From NCBI RefSeq assembly GCF_016806835.2, contig NZ_CP086111.1, forward strand, positions 2,863,001 to 2,927,000: DNA of 64,000 nucleotides, given 5' to 3'. Source of the stretch: Skermanella rosea (GTDB lineage Bacteria > Pseudomonadota > Alphaproteobacteria > Azospirillales > Azospirillaceae). The position numbers were made by a program, and so were the translations under genes. Positions within the stretch are counted from its first letter, which is position 1. Every line of letters starts with the position of its first letter. Below are positions 16,163 through 23,858 of this stretch, piece after piece. The notes beneath the pieces were generated by a model. The model was not told the origin of the DNA and did no database searches. It was given only the letters and a program-made list of their open reading frames with translations.

Positions 16163-16766
16163 TATCGTTTTCCTTCGCGGTTCTGGTCAGTTCGCGGAAG
16201 TACCGTCGGGCGATGTGATGGGCGGCATCGTCTGGATCGAGCCGTTCGGGAAATCGCGCTCCGGATCGGGCCAGGACGAACCGGCCGAATTCCAGCCAAT
16301 CGATCGCCCGCCCCTTGTTACGGAACCACAGGCAGACAGTCCGCACCTCCGCCGCCAGCGTGTCGCCTTCGGCGCGCAGCAGGCGGACAAACCGGGGTTC
16401 GGCATAACCGGTGGCGGCCAGCACGGCGCCGGGAGCCGCGCCCCTGGCGTGGGCTCCCGGCGCCATCGTCGCCATGCCGGCGACCACGGTGGCCCACGCC
16501 TTTTCCTGCACCGCGTTCCCTATCCAATCCTCTCCGATGCGGGGCAGCGCGAGATGCCAGAAGGCGGGCGGCAACACGCCGGCTTCCGGCTGTATGCGCC
16601 GCAACTCCGCCACGGCCCCGCTGCCGATGCCCATCGGATCGCCCGGATTATCGAAAGCATGGGCCAGTTTGAGCAGCGATTTCGCGGGTTCGGGCAGCGG
16701 CTTTGCCAGCTCCTTCGCGGCCCCGGCTGTGCTACCGGGGACGGTCTCTGGGGCGGTCTCCGTCAT
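16152..16766 (-). CDS. cse2: Cascade small subunit Cse2 (CasB, Cas11e)
   Basis: A 204-residue helical, basic protein. Recognisable parts are GIGSGAVAELRRIQPEAG near residue 45, LVRLLRAEGD-like RFVRLLRAEGDTLAAEVR, and FGRFVLARSGARFPERLDPD near the C-terminus. Two copies line the belly of Cascade and stabilise the target strand and R-loop. The N-terminal 20 residues are Thr/Ala/Pro-rich and probably disordered. It overlaps cse1 by 4 bases and cas7e by 11, so all Cascade genes are translationally coupled. Confidence 0.92.
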   Translation of the reverse strand: MTETAPETVPGSTAGAAKELAKPLPEPAKSLLKLAHAFDNPGDPMGIGSGAVAELRRIQPEAGVLPPAFWHLALPRIGEDWIGNAVQEKAWATVVAGMATMAPGAHARGAAPGAVLAATGYAEPRFVRLLRAEGDTLAAEVRTVCLWFRNKGRAIDWLEFGRFVLARSGARFPERLDPDDAAHHIARRYFRELTRTAKENDNER

Positions 16767-18310
16767 GCTACCTCCTCGGGTCTGTCATTCGACTGGCTCA
16801 GCAGGGCAAGCCGTTTGGACAGGATGCGGGTGAAGGTGAGTTCAGCGAGGGCGTGCGCCCTCTCGCGCCGCTGCGAGGGCGGTGTCAGGCGGATCGACCA
16901 GTCTTCGAAAACGTCGATGGCGGCGGCATACAATTCCCGCTGCCATGTGACCCGCGCCGGGTCGTCGCCGCCGGTCTCCACGATCGCCCAGAGATGCTTG
17001 AAGAAGAAATCGTCGATACGCCGGTCCAGTACCTCGCCGGCCTCTCCCACCCGCTTGTCCTTGAAGTCGAGCCTGTCGCCCTCCGGTCCACCCTGGACGA
17101 GAGACAGCAAGGCGACCCTCAGCGCCTTCTTGGCGCCGTCCCGGCAATCCTCGATCATGGTCTTCGCGATGGCATGTACTGCAAGGCGGTCCTCACGGCG
17201 GAACAGACGCCGCCGGGCTGCCCGGGTTAGCGGAAGCCAGCGTTCATACAAGCCGTCGGTTGTCCCTTGTCCGCGCACCAGCACGGACAGGTGCAGCAGC
17301 ATCCGGCCAGGCGGATCGTCCGGCAGATCGCTTAAGGCGGGGGACGGATCAATCTCCGGAGAAGTCAGGATGTCCGCGACCAGTTCGTACCGAAACCCTC
17401 CCGGCCCGACGGTCAAGGCGGCTGCCTCCTTTTTCCGGACCGGCGTCCACAGGTCGCCGACGACGCCTTTCAGGTCCTTGGCGGCGACCCTTGCTGCCTC
17501 CGTTGGCTTGCCCCAGGCCACCACCCCGCCGGCATCGTCGCGGGTCAGACGAACCCTGCGGCAGATTTCGATGAACAGCGGATCCAGATCGTCGAACGAC
17601 AGGCTTTCTGCGCCGTCCCAATCCCGTGTCCACAGCAGGGCCAGACCGTTTTCCGAACGGAACCGCAACGGGAGTGCGAGCTGGTCATTACGCGTAGCTG
17701 CGGCGAGCTGCAAACCCCTCCGGAACCGTTCTCCCCAATCCGCGGACGGAACCAGATCGACCAGGACGCGGCTGGCGAACCCGCCGTTCATCCGGGCAAC
17801 GCCGTAGTTGCCCCGGCCGAGGAAGCCCTGCTGCGTCTGCAAGGTGATCAGGGCATAGACCCAATGGTGGAGATTAGCCGCACCCAGTCGGAATGCCTTG
17901 ACGTCGTGGTTCTTGGCGGTGATCAGCACGTCGATGCCGTCGGGCGTGTCGGCAATCCTGTTGAAGCCCTTCAGGCTGCCTTCCTTGATCGGCGGTTGGA
18001 AAAATGCCGGCTGGCGGAAATCCTCGACCACGAGGCACCAACCCGGTTCTGGAGCCAGGGCCAGCAACAGGTCGCGCCACACGGCCTCGTCTCCAGGAGG
18101 TGTGTCGAGGCCGCCGCGGTTAAGCGCTATCGCGCCGAGCTGGACCAAGAACTGATACCAAGCCTGCCGCTGATGCGGCGCGAGGCCGGGAAATGCGGTG
18201 ACCGTGCCCGAAGAAAGGTGGGCCAGGACTTGGGGCAAGGATGCCGACGAGCAGGTGGTATCGTCCCTCTCGATCGGGAGCATCGGGTCCGTAACGAGGC
18301 AATCGGCCAT
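16763..18310 (-). CDS. cse1: Cascade large subunit Cse1 (Cas8e, CasA)
   Basis: About 515 residues. The start MADCLVTDPMLPIERDD matches the family opening. Later parts include AFFQPPIKEGSLKGFN, the L1-type loop region GFLGRGNYGVARMNGGFASR, and a C-terminal four-helix region. Cse1 recognises the PAM and recruits Cas3. I chose ATG 18310; an in-frame GTG at 18319 would add three residues. It is the first gene of the Cascade-adaptation operon. Upstream it is separated from cas3 by a gap containing a terminator, so it needs its own promoter. Confidence 0.93.
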   Translation of the reverse strand: MADCLVTDPMLPIERDDTTCSSASLPQVLAHLSSGTVTAFPGLAPHQRQAWYQFLVQLGAIALNRGGLDTPPGDEAVWRDLLLALAPEPGWCLVVEDFRQPAFFQPPIKEGSLKGFNRIADTPDGIDVLITAKNHDVKAFRLGAANLHHWVYALITLQTQQGFLGRGNYGVARMNGGFASRVLVDLVPSADWGERFRRGLQLAAATRNDQLALPLRFRSENGLALLWTRDWDGAESLSFDDLDPLFIEICRRVRLTRDDAGGVVAWGKPTEAARVAAKDLKGVVGDLWTPVRKKEAAALTVGPGGFRYELVADILTSPEIDPSPALSDLPDDPPGRMLLHLSVLVRGQGTTDGLYERWLPLTRAARRRLFRREDRLAVHAIAKTMIEDCRDGAKKALRVALLSLVQGGPEGDRLDFKDKRVGEAGEVLDRRIDDFFFKHLWAIVETGGDDPARVTWQRELYAAAIDVFEDWSIRLTPPSQRRERAHALAELTFTRILSKRLALLSQSNDRPEEVA

Positions 18311-18319
18311 AGACAGCAC

Positions 18320-18651
18320 CCCGGTTGAAATTGCTGGCTATACGTGTTCGGAGTTCGATGTTGGTGGTTTCCATCACCTGCCACGGACATCGATGAACAA
18401 CATAGGATCACGAGGGTCAGTTTAGTGCAACGGTTTTCTAACTCGTGAGCCGAAGGCAGCACCCTTAGCTTGCTTACGAAAAAGGGCGTGCCATTGATTG
18501 ATGGCGCGCCCTTTCAAAGGAAATCTAAGTTCTGCTTTCTGCCCCCGCAGGATACGGGGAAGGCTCCGATCTCGATCGTGTGCCATCGGCCCACGACGGT
18601 CCATCTCGCAACAAGCGAGGAAGGCAAACAGTAACACGCTGAGGACCGAGG
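18320..18651. other. Gap between cas3 and cse1
   Basis: About 330 bases without a supported gene. It contains a strong hairpin with T-run (18479-18514) and must contain the cse1 promoter on the minus strand between that hairpin and 18310. A 71-residue frame at 18422-18637 (minus) runs through the terminator and is not convincing. The gap means cas3 and Cascade are probably separate transcription units. Confidence 0.6.
18479..18514 (-). terminator. Intrinsic terminator downstream of cas3
   Basis: On the minus strand GGGCGCGCCAT and ATGGCACGCCC form an 11-bp stem (one G-U pair) with loop CAATCA, followed by TTTTT. It lies about 140 bases after the cas3 stop. It would end cas3 transcription before the Cascade operon; on the plus strand it also forms a hairpin, but with a weak T-run. 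Confidence 0.75.
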
Positions 18652-21309
18652 TTAAGTTGCTTTGAGCCCGAAGCGATCATAGCCAAGCGACTTGCCGCCG
18701 AAATTGAACAGCAGCGATCCAGCCTCGACTTGAACGTTTTCGGGGGCGGCCTCCGCCGGAGAATGCGGCACCAGCCATCCAGGAATGCGGATGCGAGTCA
18801 CTTCCTGTCCGAACGGCCCTTCGACTCCGTTCCGGAAGATCGCCATGCGGTCGTTGAGTCCGAGACGGGTGCTGATCGCGCCATCCAGCCCTTCGGGCAA
18901 AGGTTCCAAGGGCTTGCTCCATTTGATCTCCGCCGTATTCGCCGCCATCCCGTGCGCGATGGCCTTGCCTATGACGGTCCTGGCATGCCCTGTCCAGAAA
19001 CCGCCCAGCGACTCGGCAAGGGCCGTAAGCGCCTCGGGATGAGTTGCCGCTTCGACAAGCAATCGGTTCTCCCGCGGCAGATCCAAACCGCGCCGTGCCT
19101 CCAGCTCGCGGCGGGTCGCCGCCAACCCCAGCAGATTGGGATAGGTTCGTCCGAAGCCGAGGAGCCGCGGGATTACGCTGCCATCAGAACGCAGCAGCGA
19201 CGACAGGGCGTCGATCGTGGGTGCAAGCACCACGAGCCGCGCCGTCTCGAACCCGGTGGGGCGTGGTCGTTTGTGGCGGTGCAGCCGCCCGACCCTTTGC
19301 AGCAGGACATCGGCCGGGCACAGGTCTGTCACGAGCAGGTCCGCGTCGATGTCCAGGCTCTGTTCGGCCGTCTGGGTCGTGACCGCGATGCAGGGAGCAT
19401 TTGCCGTCTTCCCGAACGCCTGTTCCAGCGCATCGTCGAGGAGGCGGCGATCCTCGGCGGCGAACCGCGCATGATGCGGACAGGACCGCCCGGCGATGCC
19501 GAACAGCAGACCGGAGCTGGAGGGGCTGGCCAGCATCTCGACCTTCTGCTGAAGCTCCATGGCGCGGCGGACCGTGTTGACGATCACGAGCACCCGGGCG
19601 CCTCGTTCCCCGGCCTCGACCGCAAGCCGAGCCACGGCGTCGAGATCTTCCGGGTCACCGACCAGTTCGATCGCTACCGGCTTCGGCGGAGGAGCGTCGC
19701 CTATAGCCGGCTCGACCGGATCTCTCGTGCCCGACGTTACTGCGGGGAAAGGCATGTCCGCGACGACTTCCAGTGCGGGCGGCCTGTCGGTGCGGCCAGT
19801 CAGGCGGTGGCGGGCGGCGGAACCAAGTGTCGCGGACATCAGCAGGGCATGACCGCCGGCGGCGCGATGCTGGTCGAGCACGTGCCGCAAGAGTTCCTCC
19901 ATGTACGGGTCACTTGCATGCACCTCGTCCACCACCAAGAGATGACGCAACATGGCGGCGGAACGCAATTGCGCATGCCGTACCATCAACCCGCCCATCA
20001 AGAGCTGATCGACGGTCCCGACCATGACGGCTCCCGCCAGGAACCGCTTCGGCTGCTCCACCGCCCAGCCCCGGTCCCGAAACTTGTCGCCGTCGTTATC
20101 GGGCCAATGCACGCCGTAGTCGGGCAGCGGCTCGCCATCCTGGTCGTCGACCCGGAGATAGCCTGGAACTGCCAGCCCGACGGGCGGGCAGCCGTCTCCT
20201 AACAGACGGCGTAGGTCATCGCGTATGCGACGATGGATCTGAACTGCCGATGCTCTTGTCGGCAAGGCGAAGTAAAGTCCGTCGACGCAGTCGGCGCGCA
20301 GCAGGTTCAGGAAATGGATCAACGCCGCCTCGGTCTTGCCGGATCCAGTCTCGGCCTCGACGACCAGCAGGCTGCCGGACCCGGGTTCCGGTGCCGTACG
20401 GGCGAGCAAATCGGCCTGGAGCGGGCGAGGCCGGCGGCCAGGCTCCGGGAAGAGCGCTGCGAAATCCCAGTATAGGCTCCGGGCGGCGTCGCGTGTACGT
20501 TCCGGGTCGAGCCATCGGTCGATAAGGACACGCCGCGCCGCGGCACGGGCGAAGACCATCCGGTCCGCCGATGCGGAGGGCGCCTCCGGATCGCCGGGAA
20601 ACGGAAACCTGCCGGAGTCTGACCCTAGCCAATCGGCCAGCATGACCAGCCCGGCGAAGGCATGCAGAAAGCGCGGAGAGGTCGGCACCTGCCCGACGTC
20701 GGGCGCGAAAGCGTCTGGAAACCAGCGGCGCAGGGCCGCGGTCAGCTCGCCGACGGCGGAAAGTGGATCGTATACGGGGGTGGCTTCCCAAAGTGCCGGC
20801 TCGACCACGATGGATTTCGGCAGCGAGCCGTGATGGGCGAACAAAGCCGTCATGAGGTCCGCCAGCCCTTCACCGGCGACCTTTTCTTCGCACCAGCTGG
20901 CAAGGTTTTCCACATCAAGCATACTGTACAATATTTTTTTTAACCTCATTGCTGTGTCAAAAGATCCACCGCCCTCATCCCCCAGTAGTATGGCCATCGC
21001 CGGACCGACATGGCCCGCCCTTCGCACGGATTGCCGTTCATTTCGGTCGAGCGCTTTGTTCTGGAACCCATGATTGGCCTTGCCGAAATCGTGCAGCGCC
21101 GCCAGTGCCGCAAGACGCGCGCGCTGGCCGGCCGAAAGCTCTTGCCTGCCCGCCAACCGCGCCAGCCGGAGATTGACGGTCGGCAAGCCGAGCAAAGCTT
21201 CCATCATGGCGGCGACGTCGGCGCTATGATCGGTCAACGAGAGATACGACGCAATCACCCCATCCTCGTTCTGCCGCAACTTCGCCCAGGGACGTGGGAT
21301 GGGAAACAT
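18652..21309 (-). CDS. cas3: CRISPR-associated nuclease-helicase Cas3
   Basis: An 885-residue protein. The N-terminal HD nuclease shows SLTDHSADVAAMM (His28) and ALHDFGKANHGFQNK (His73-Asp74). A DExH helicase follows: Walker A AETGSGKTEAAL near residue 325, LLVVDEVHASDPYMEELLRH near 462, and motif VI region LQRVGRLHRHKRPRP. Cascade recruits Cas3 to degrade the target strand. Everything needed for activity seems present. It is divergent from array 2, with a shared 116-base region between them, and has its own terminator. Confidence 0.96.
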   Translation of the reverse strand: MFPIPRPWAKLRQNEDGVIASYLSLTDHSADVAAMMEALLGLPTVNLRLARLAGRQELSAGQRARLAALAALHDFGKANHGFQNKALDRNERQSVRRAGHVGPAMAILLGDEGGGSFDTAMRLKKILYSMLDVENLASWCEEKVAGEGLADLMTALFAHHGSLPKSIVVEPALWEATPVYDPLSAVGELTAALRRWFPDAFAPDVGQVPTSPRFLHAFAGLVMLADWLGSDSGRFPFPGDPEAPSASADRMVFARAAARRVLIDRWLDPERTRDAARSLYWDFAALFPEPGRRPRPLQADLLARTAPEPGSGSLLVVEAETGSGKTEAALIHFLNLLRADCVDGLYFALPTRASAVQIHRRIRDDLRRLLGDGCPPVGLAVPGYLRVDDQDGEPLPDYGVHWPDNDGDKFRDRGWAVEQPKRFLAGAVMVGTVDQLLMGGLMVRHAQLRSAAMLRHLLVVDEVHASDPYMEELLRHVLDQHRAAGGHALLMSATLGSAARHRLTGRTDRPPALEVVADMPFPAVTSGTRDPVEPAIGDAPPPKPVAIELVGDPEDLDAVARLAVEAGERGARVLVIVNTVRRAMELQQKVEMLASPSSSGLLFGIAGRSCPHHARFAAEDRRLLDDALEQAFGKTANAPCIAVTTQTAEQSLDIDADLLVTDLCPADVLLQRVGRLHRHKRPRPTGFETARLVVLAPTIDALSSLLRSDGSVIPRLLGFGRTYPNLLGLAATRRELEARRGLDLPRENRLLVEAATHPEALTALAESLGGFWTGHARTVIGKAIAHGMAANTAEIKWSKPLEPLPEGLDGAISTRLGLNDRMAIFRNGVEGPFGQEVTRIRIPGWLVPHSPAEAAPENVQVEAGSLLFNFGGKSLGYDRFGLKAT

Positions 21310-21425
21310 CTGTGAGCACCCTGTTTCTGGGTTGAATTATTGCTCGCTTCGCGCGAGTTTGAATGATAATAATACACCATAAGAATCTTTGACAATCAAA
21401 TAAGGTCAGGCATTTATGCCCTAGA
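21310..21425 (+). promoter_or_regulatory. Leader and likely promoter of CRISPR array 2, divergent from cas3
   Basis: AT-rich compared with its surroundings. TACACCATAAGAATCTTTGA plus CAA (21373-21395) matches the array 1 leader at 22 of 23 bases, 53 nt before the first repeat. TTGACA (21389-21394) and ATTTAT (21412-21417), 17 bases apart, make a plausible promoter firing into the array. Upstream, TGCTCGC followed by GCG.GA resembles the 3' end of cas2, and a small palindrome CTCGCTTCGCGCGAG is present. The region must also drive cas3 on the other strand. Confidence 0.75.
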
Positions 21426-22916
21426 GGCTCCCCCGCGCCTGCGGGGATAGACCTTCAGAACGGCGGCTGGTGCTGTGCGGCGATAGGGCTCCCCCGCGCC
21501 TGCGGGGATAGACCCGTGTACGACGACGTGACCCGGCACGGCGTCAAGGCTCCCCCGCGCCTGCGGGGATAGACCCCCGACAAGTTCGTGACCGAGTACG
21601 TCCGCGGCGGCTCCCCCGCGCCTGCGGGGATAGACCCCCGCCCGGTTCATTAAGTAGTCACAACGAGGAGGCTCCCCCGCGCCTGCGGGGATAGACCTCT
21701 GGTAGGGGTCCGCAATAAGCGCGCCGGTATGGCTCCCCCGCGCCTGCGGGGATAGACCTCAGTCACCCGAAATCGTGACTGCACAGCCGGCGGCTCCCCC
21801 GCGCCTGCGGGGATAGACCCGTTATAGGTGCCGGTCGGGTTGTCCTGCGTCCGGCTCCCCCGCGCCTGCGGGGATAGACCCCCGTTCGCCTGCCTGTCGC
21901 CCGTGCTGATGCCGGCTCCCCCGCGCCTGCGGGGATAGACCCCGGACGTACCAGATCGGCGCCAACACAATGGGGGCTCCCCCGCGCCTGCGGGGATAGA
22001 CCTCTTCGTGCCGTCCACGGCCGGCCGCATCCTGCGGCTCCCCCGCGCCTGCGGGGATAGACCCTCCGGGGCATCAGTAAGCCTCATGACATGAAAGGCT
22101 CCCCCGCGCCTGCGGGGATAGACCCTGGACGTCTACTAGGCGCATTATTGCGCTTTAGGCTCCCCCGCGCCTGCGGGGATAGACCCTTTATCGCGATCTG
22201 CTTGCTCATCCGGTTGAGGGCTCCCCCGCGCCTGCGGGGATAGACCCTCTATCTATGGACGGAAGGCGGCTACGACGGCGGCTCCCCCGCGCCTGCGGGG
22301 ATAGACCCTTTCCGCTTATCCGCCTCAAATCAGCGGCCGGGGCTCCCCCGCGCCTGCGGGGATAGACCCCCCAGCCCGGTCGGGTCCTGGAAGTCCTCAC
22401 CGGCTCCCCCGCGCCTGCGGGGATAGACCCCAGGACCGCTCGTTCGCGACGCAGACGCAGAAGGCTCCCCCGCGCCTGCGGGGATAGACCCCGATCGGCC
22501 ACCACCGTGAAATCGGACGTGGGGGCTCCCCCGCGCCTGCGTGGATAGACCTCCGCCATGATGACCAACACCGTCTCGATCCACGGCTCCCCCGCGCCTG
22601 CGGGGATAGACCCGTCCGGTACAAGGCGACGGAGCGGTACAGCTTGGCTCCCCCGCGCCTGCGGGGATAGACCCAGGTCCGCGCCGAGTTCGGGCAAGGC
22701 GGTATCGGCCCCCCCGCGCCTGCGGGGATAGACCCGCCCACCTGCGGGACGTCAAGACCAAGGCCATGGCTTCCCCGTGCCTGCGGGGATAGACCCCAGG
22801 CTGGCCCGATCACCGAGGCGAACATCCTGGCTCCCCCGTGCATGCGGGGATAGATCCGAGACGAACAAGGGCACTCCGGATCACGCGCTGCTTCCCCGCC
22901 TGCGCGGGGATGGACC
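21426..22916 (+). CRISPR. Type I-E CRISPR array 2: 25 repeats, 24 spacers
   Basis: Twenty-four repeats start every 61 bases from 21426 to 22829, and a degenerate twenty-fifth starts at 22889. Each repeat begins GGCTCCCCCGCG and ends GGGGATAGACC; the stem is CCCCGC/GCGGGG with loop GCCT. The leader is at the left, and decay is at the right: a substitution at 22524, then changes at 22707, 22768, 22829 and 22889. The repeats at 22768 and 22829 carry CCCCGT, as in array 1. Spacers are 32-33 bases and look unrelated by eye. Confidence 0.97.
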
Positions 22917-22998
22917 TGGAGAGAAAGGTCTCCAGCTCCTCCGGGGTGACTAGCAGCGGCTTGACCAGCTTCTTCGCGACGGGAGCGAGGGGTGGGCA

Positions 22999-23181
22999 TC
23001 ACAGCATCTTGACCAGGGCGGCGGTCAAGGCGGGCTGACCAAGCAGGATTGGGAGCACCCACTTCAGGAGATCGGCCTTCGTTTCCGACAGGTCGGCTTT
23101 GGTCGCTAGGGGCTGTATGTCGGTCTTCGTGACCAGCTTTTCGCCATTCATCGCTTCGGATACCGCGGCTGTGACGGTCAT
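22999..23181 (-). CDS. Small hypothetical protein with C-terminal hydrophobic helix
   Basis: About 60 residues starting at an ATG that overlaps the upstream stop (ATGA). A polar N-terminal part (TKTDIQPLATKADLSETKAD) ends in a hydrophobic tail LLKWVLPILLGQPALTAALV. The repeated TKxDL/ATKADL pattern is typical of short coiled-coil membrane proteins (DUF1640-like). After its stop the same frame continues protein-like (APVAKKLVKPLLVTPEELE) into the degenerate last CRISPR repeat, so the gene may once have been longer. Confidence 0.5.
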   Translation of the reverse strand: MTVTAAVSEAMNGEKLVTKTDIQPLATKADLSETKADLLKWVLPILLGQPALTAALVKML

Positions 23182-23462
23182 GGCAGGTACCTGGTCAGCA
23201 GGTTGACCACGGCAACAACCAGTCCACTGATTACACCGACGATGGTCGAAGCGATGATGACCGGGTCGAGACGACGATCGCGGTCCAGCTTCTGCAAATC
23301 GGCAATCAGCTTGCGCTGTTCGGCGCGGCACTTGTCACTCTCCTCGATTAACCTGCGCGTCTCGGCGCGGTACTTGTCGGTTTCCTCCATCTGGCGACGG
23401 AGACGGGAAAGCTGCTCGGTGACGTCGAGATCGGCGAAGCTGTCAGATCTGGTCATGGTCAT
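23178..23462 (-). CDS. Coiled-coil protein with C-terminal membrane helix
   Basis: About 94 residues. A long charged coiled coil (LRRQMEETDKYRAETRRLIE, then ESDKCRAEQRKLIADLQKLD) contains a repeat of the form E-(E/S)-(T/S)-D-K-(Y/C)-R-A-E. It is followed by a single hydrophobic helix, IIASTIVGVISGLVVAVVNL. It overlaps the next small gene, so the two form a pair at the right end of the island. The architecture is that of small tail-anchored proteins; no function is known to me. The start is taken at MTMTRSDS; longer starts are less likely. Confidence 0.6.
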   Translation of the reverse strand: MTMTRSDSFADLDVTEQLSRLRRQMEETDKYRAETRRLIEESDKCRAEQRKLIADLQKLDRDRRLDPVIIASTIVGVISGLVVAVVNLLTRYLP

Positions 23463-23674
23463 GCTCCAGGGGCAAGAAACCCCCGCGCTGGAGTGTACCA
23501 GCAACCGGGAGAGAGGTTAATCAGGTGATTGGCCTGTCACTCCGGCGAGAAGATCAGCATGACGAAATCCGCATCTGACGCTTCCCTCGCCCATGCGCGG
23601 ATGGATCAGTGGATGGTACAATCCAGACCTGGACCAGAAAAACGCTGATAGTTCAATAGATTAGATCGTGAGAA

Positions 23675-23688
23675 TGGCGGATAGGGTG
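23675..23688. repeat. Right attachment site within tRNA-Ser
   Basis: The 3'-terminal 14 bases of the tRNA gene, including CCA, are identical to 1076-1089. This is the likely crossover core region of the element's integrase. Confidence 0.8.
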
Positions 23689-23764
23689 GGATTCGAACCC
23701 ACGGTGAGGTTTCCCCCACGCAGCTTTAGCAAAGCTGTGCCTTCAGCCTCTCGGCCACCTATCC
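23675..23764 (-). tRNA. tRNA-Ser, anticodon GCU, CCA end encoded
   Basis: On the minus strand the acceptor strands GGATAGG and CCTATCC pair, with discriminator G and an encoded CCA. The anticodon arm is CAGCT-TTGCTAA-AGCTG, giving anticodon GCT. A long variable arm (GTGGGGGAAACCTCAC) and the T-arm (GTGGGTTCGAATCCCAC) make it a class II tRNA of 90 bases. It reads serine AGU/AGC codons. It is the integration target of the CRISPR-bearing island. Confidence 0.97.
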
Positions 23765-23858
23765 GGCGCGGCGCTCTGTATAGCGAGCGGGGCTTTGTTC
23801 GGCAAGCCCCTATCGTACGCGTTCCATTACCTTTTTACCGCGGCCCCACCGCGGCGCC

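Larger units (their letters stand above)
1076..23688. mobile_element. Integrated element (tRNA-Ser island) carrying a type I-E CRISPR-Cas system
   Basis: The element is bounded by 14-bp direct repeats, the right one being the 3' end of tRNA-Ser(GCU). It carries an integrase at the left end, an HTH protein, a zinc-finger protein plus primase-helicase, an iteron-like cluster and a DUF5681 protein, then a complete cas operon with two arrays. The replication genes resemble those of P4-like satellites or integrative plasmids. No capsid, portal, terminase or conjugation genes are visible, so it would depend on helpers for transfer, or it is defective. The intact tRNA on the right is expected, because such elements restore the tRNA on integration. 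Confidence 0.7.

Noticed and set aside
18422-18637. A 71-residue minus-strand frame in the cas3-cse1 gap
   Set aside because: It runs through a clear terminator hairpin, has no ribosome-binding site of note and no recognisable pattern.
21414-23062. Minus-strand frames with repeated GLSPQARGS or GSIPAGAGEP peptides
   Set aside because: Same artefact in array 2; the frames cross repeats of a certain CRISPR array.
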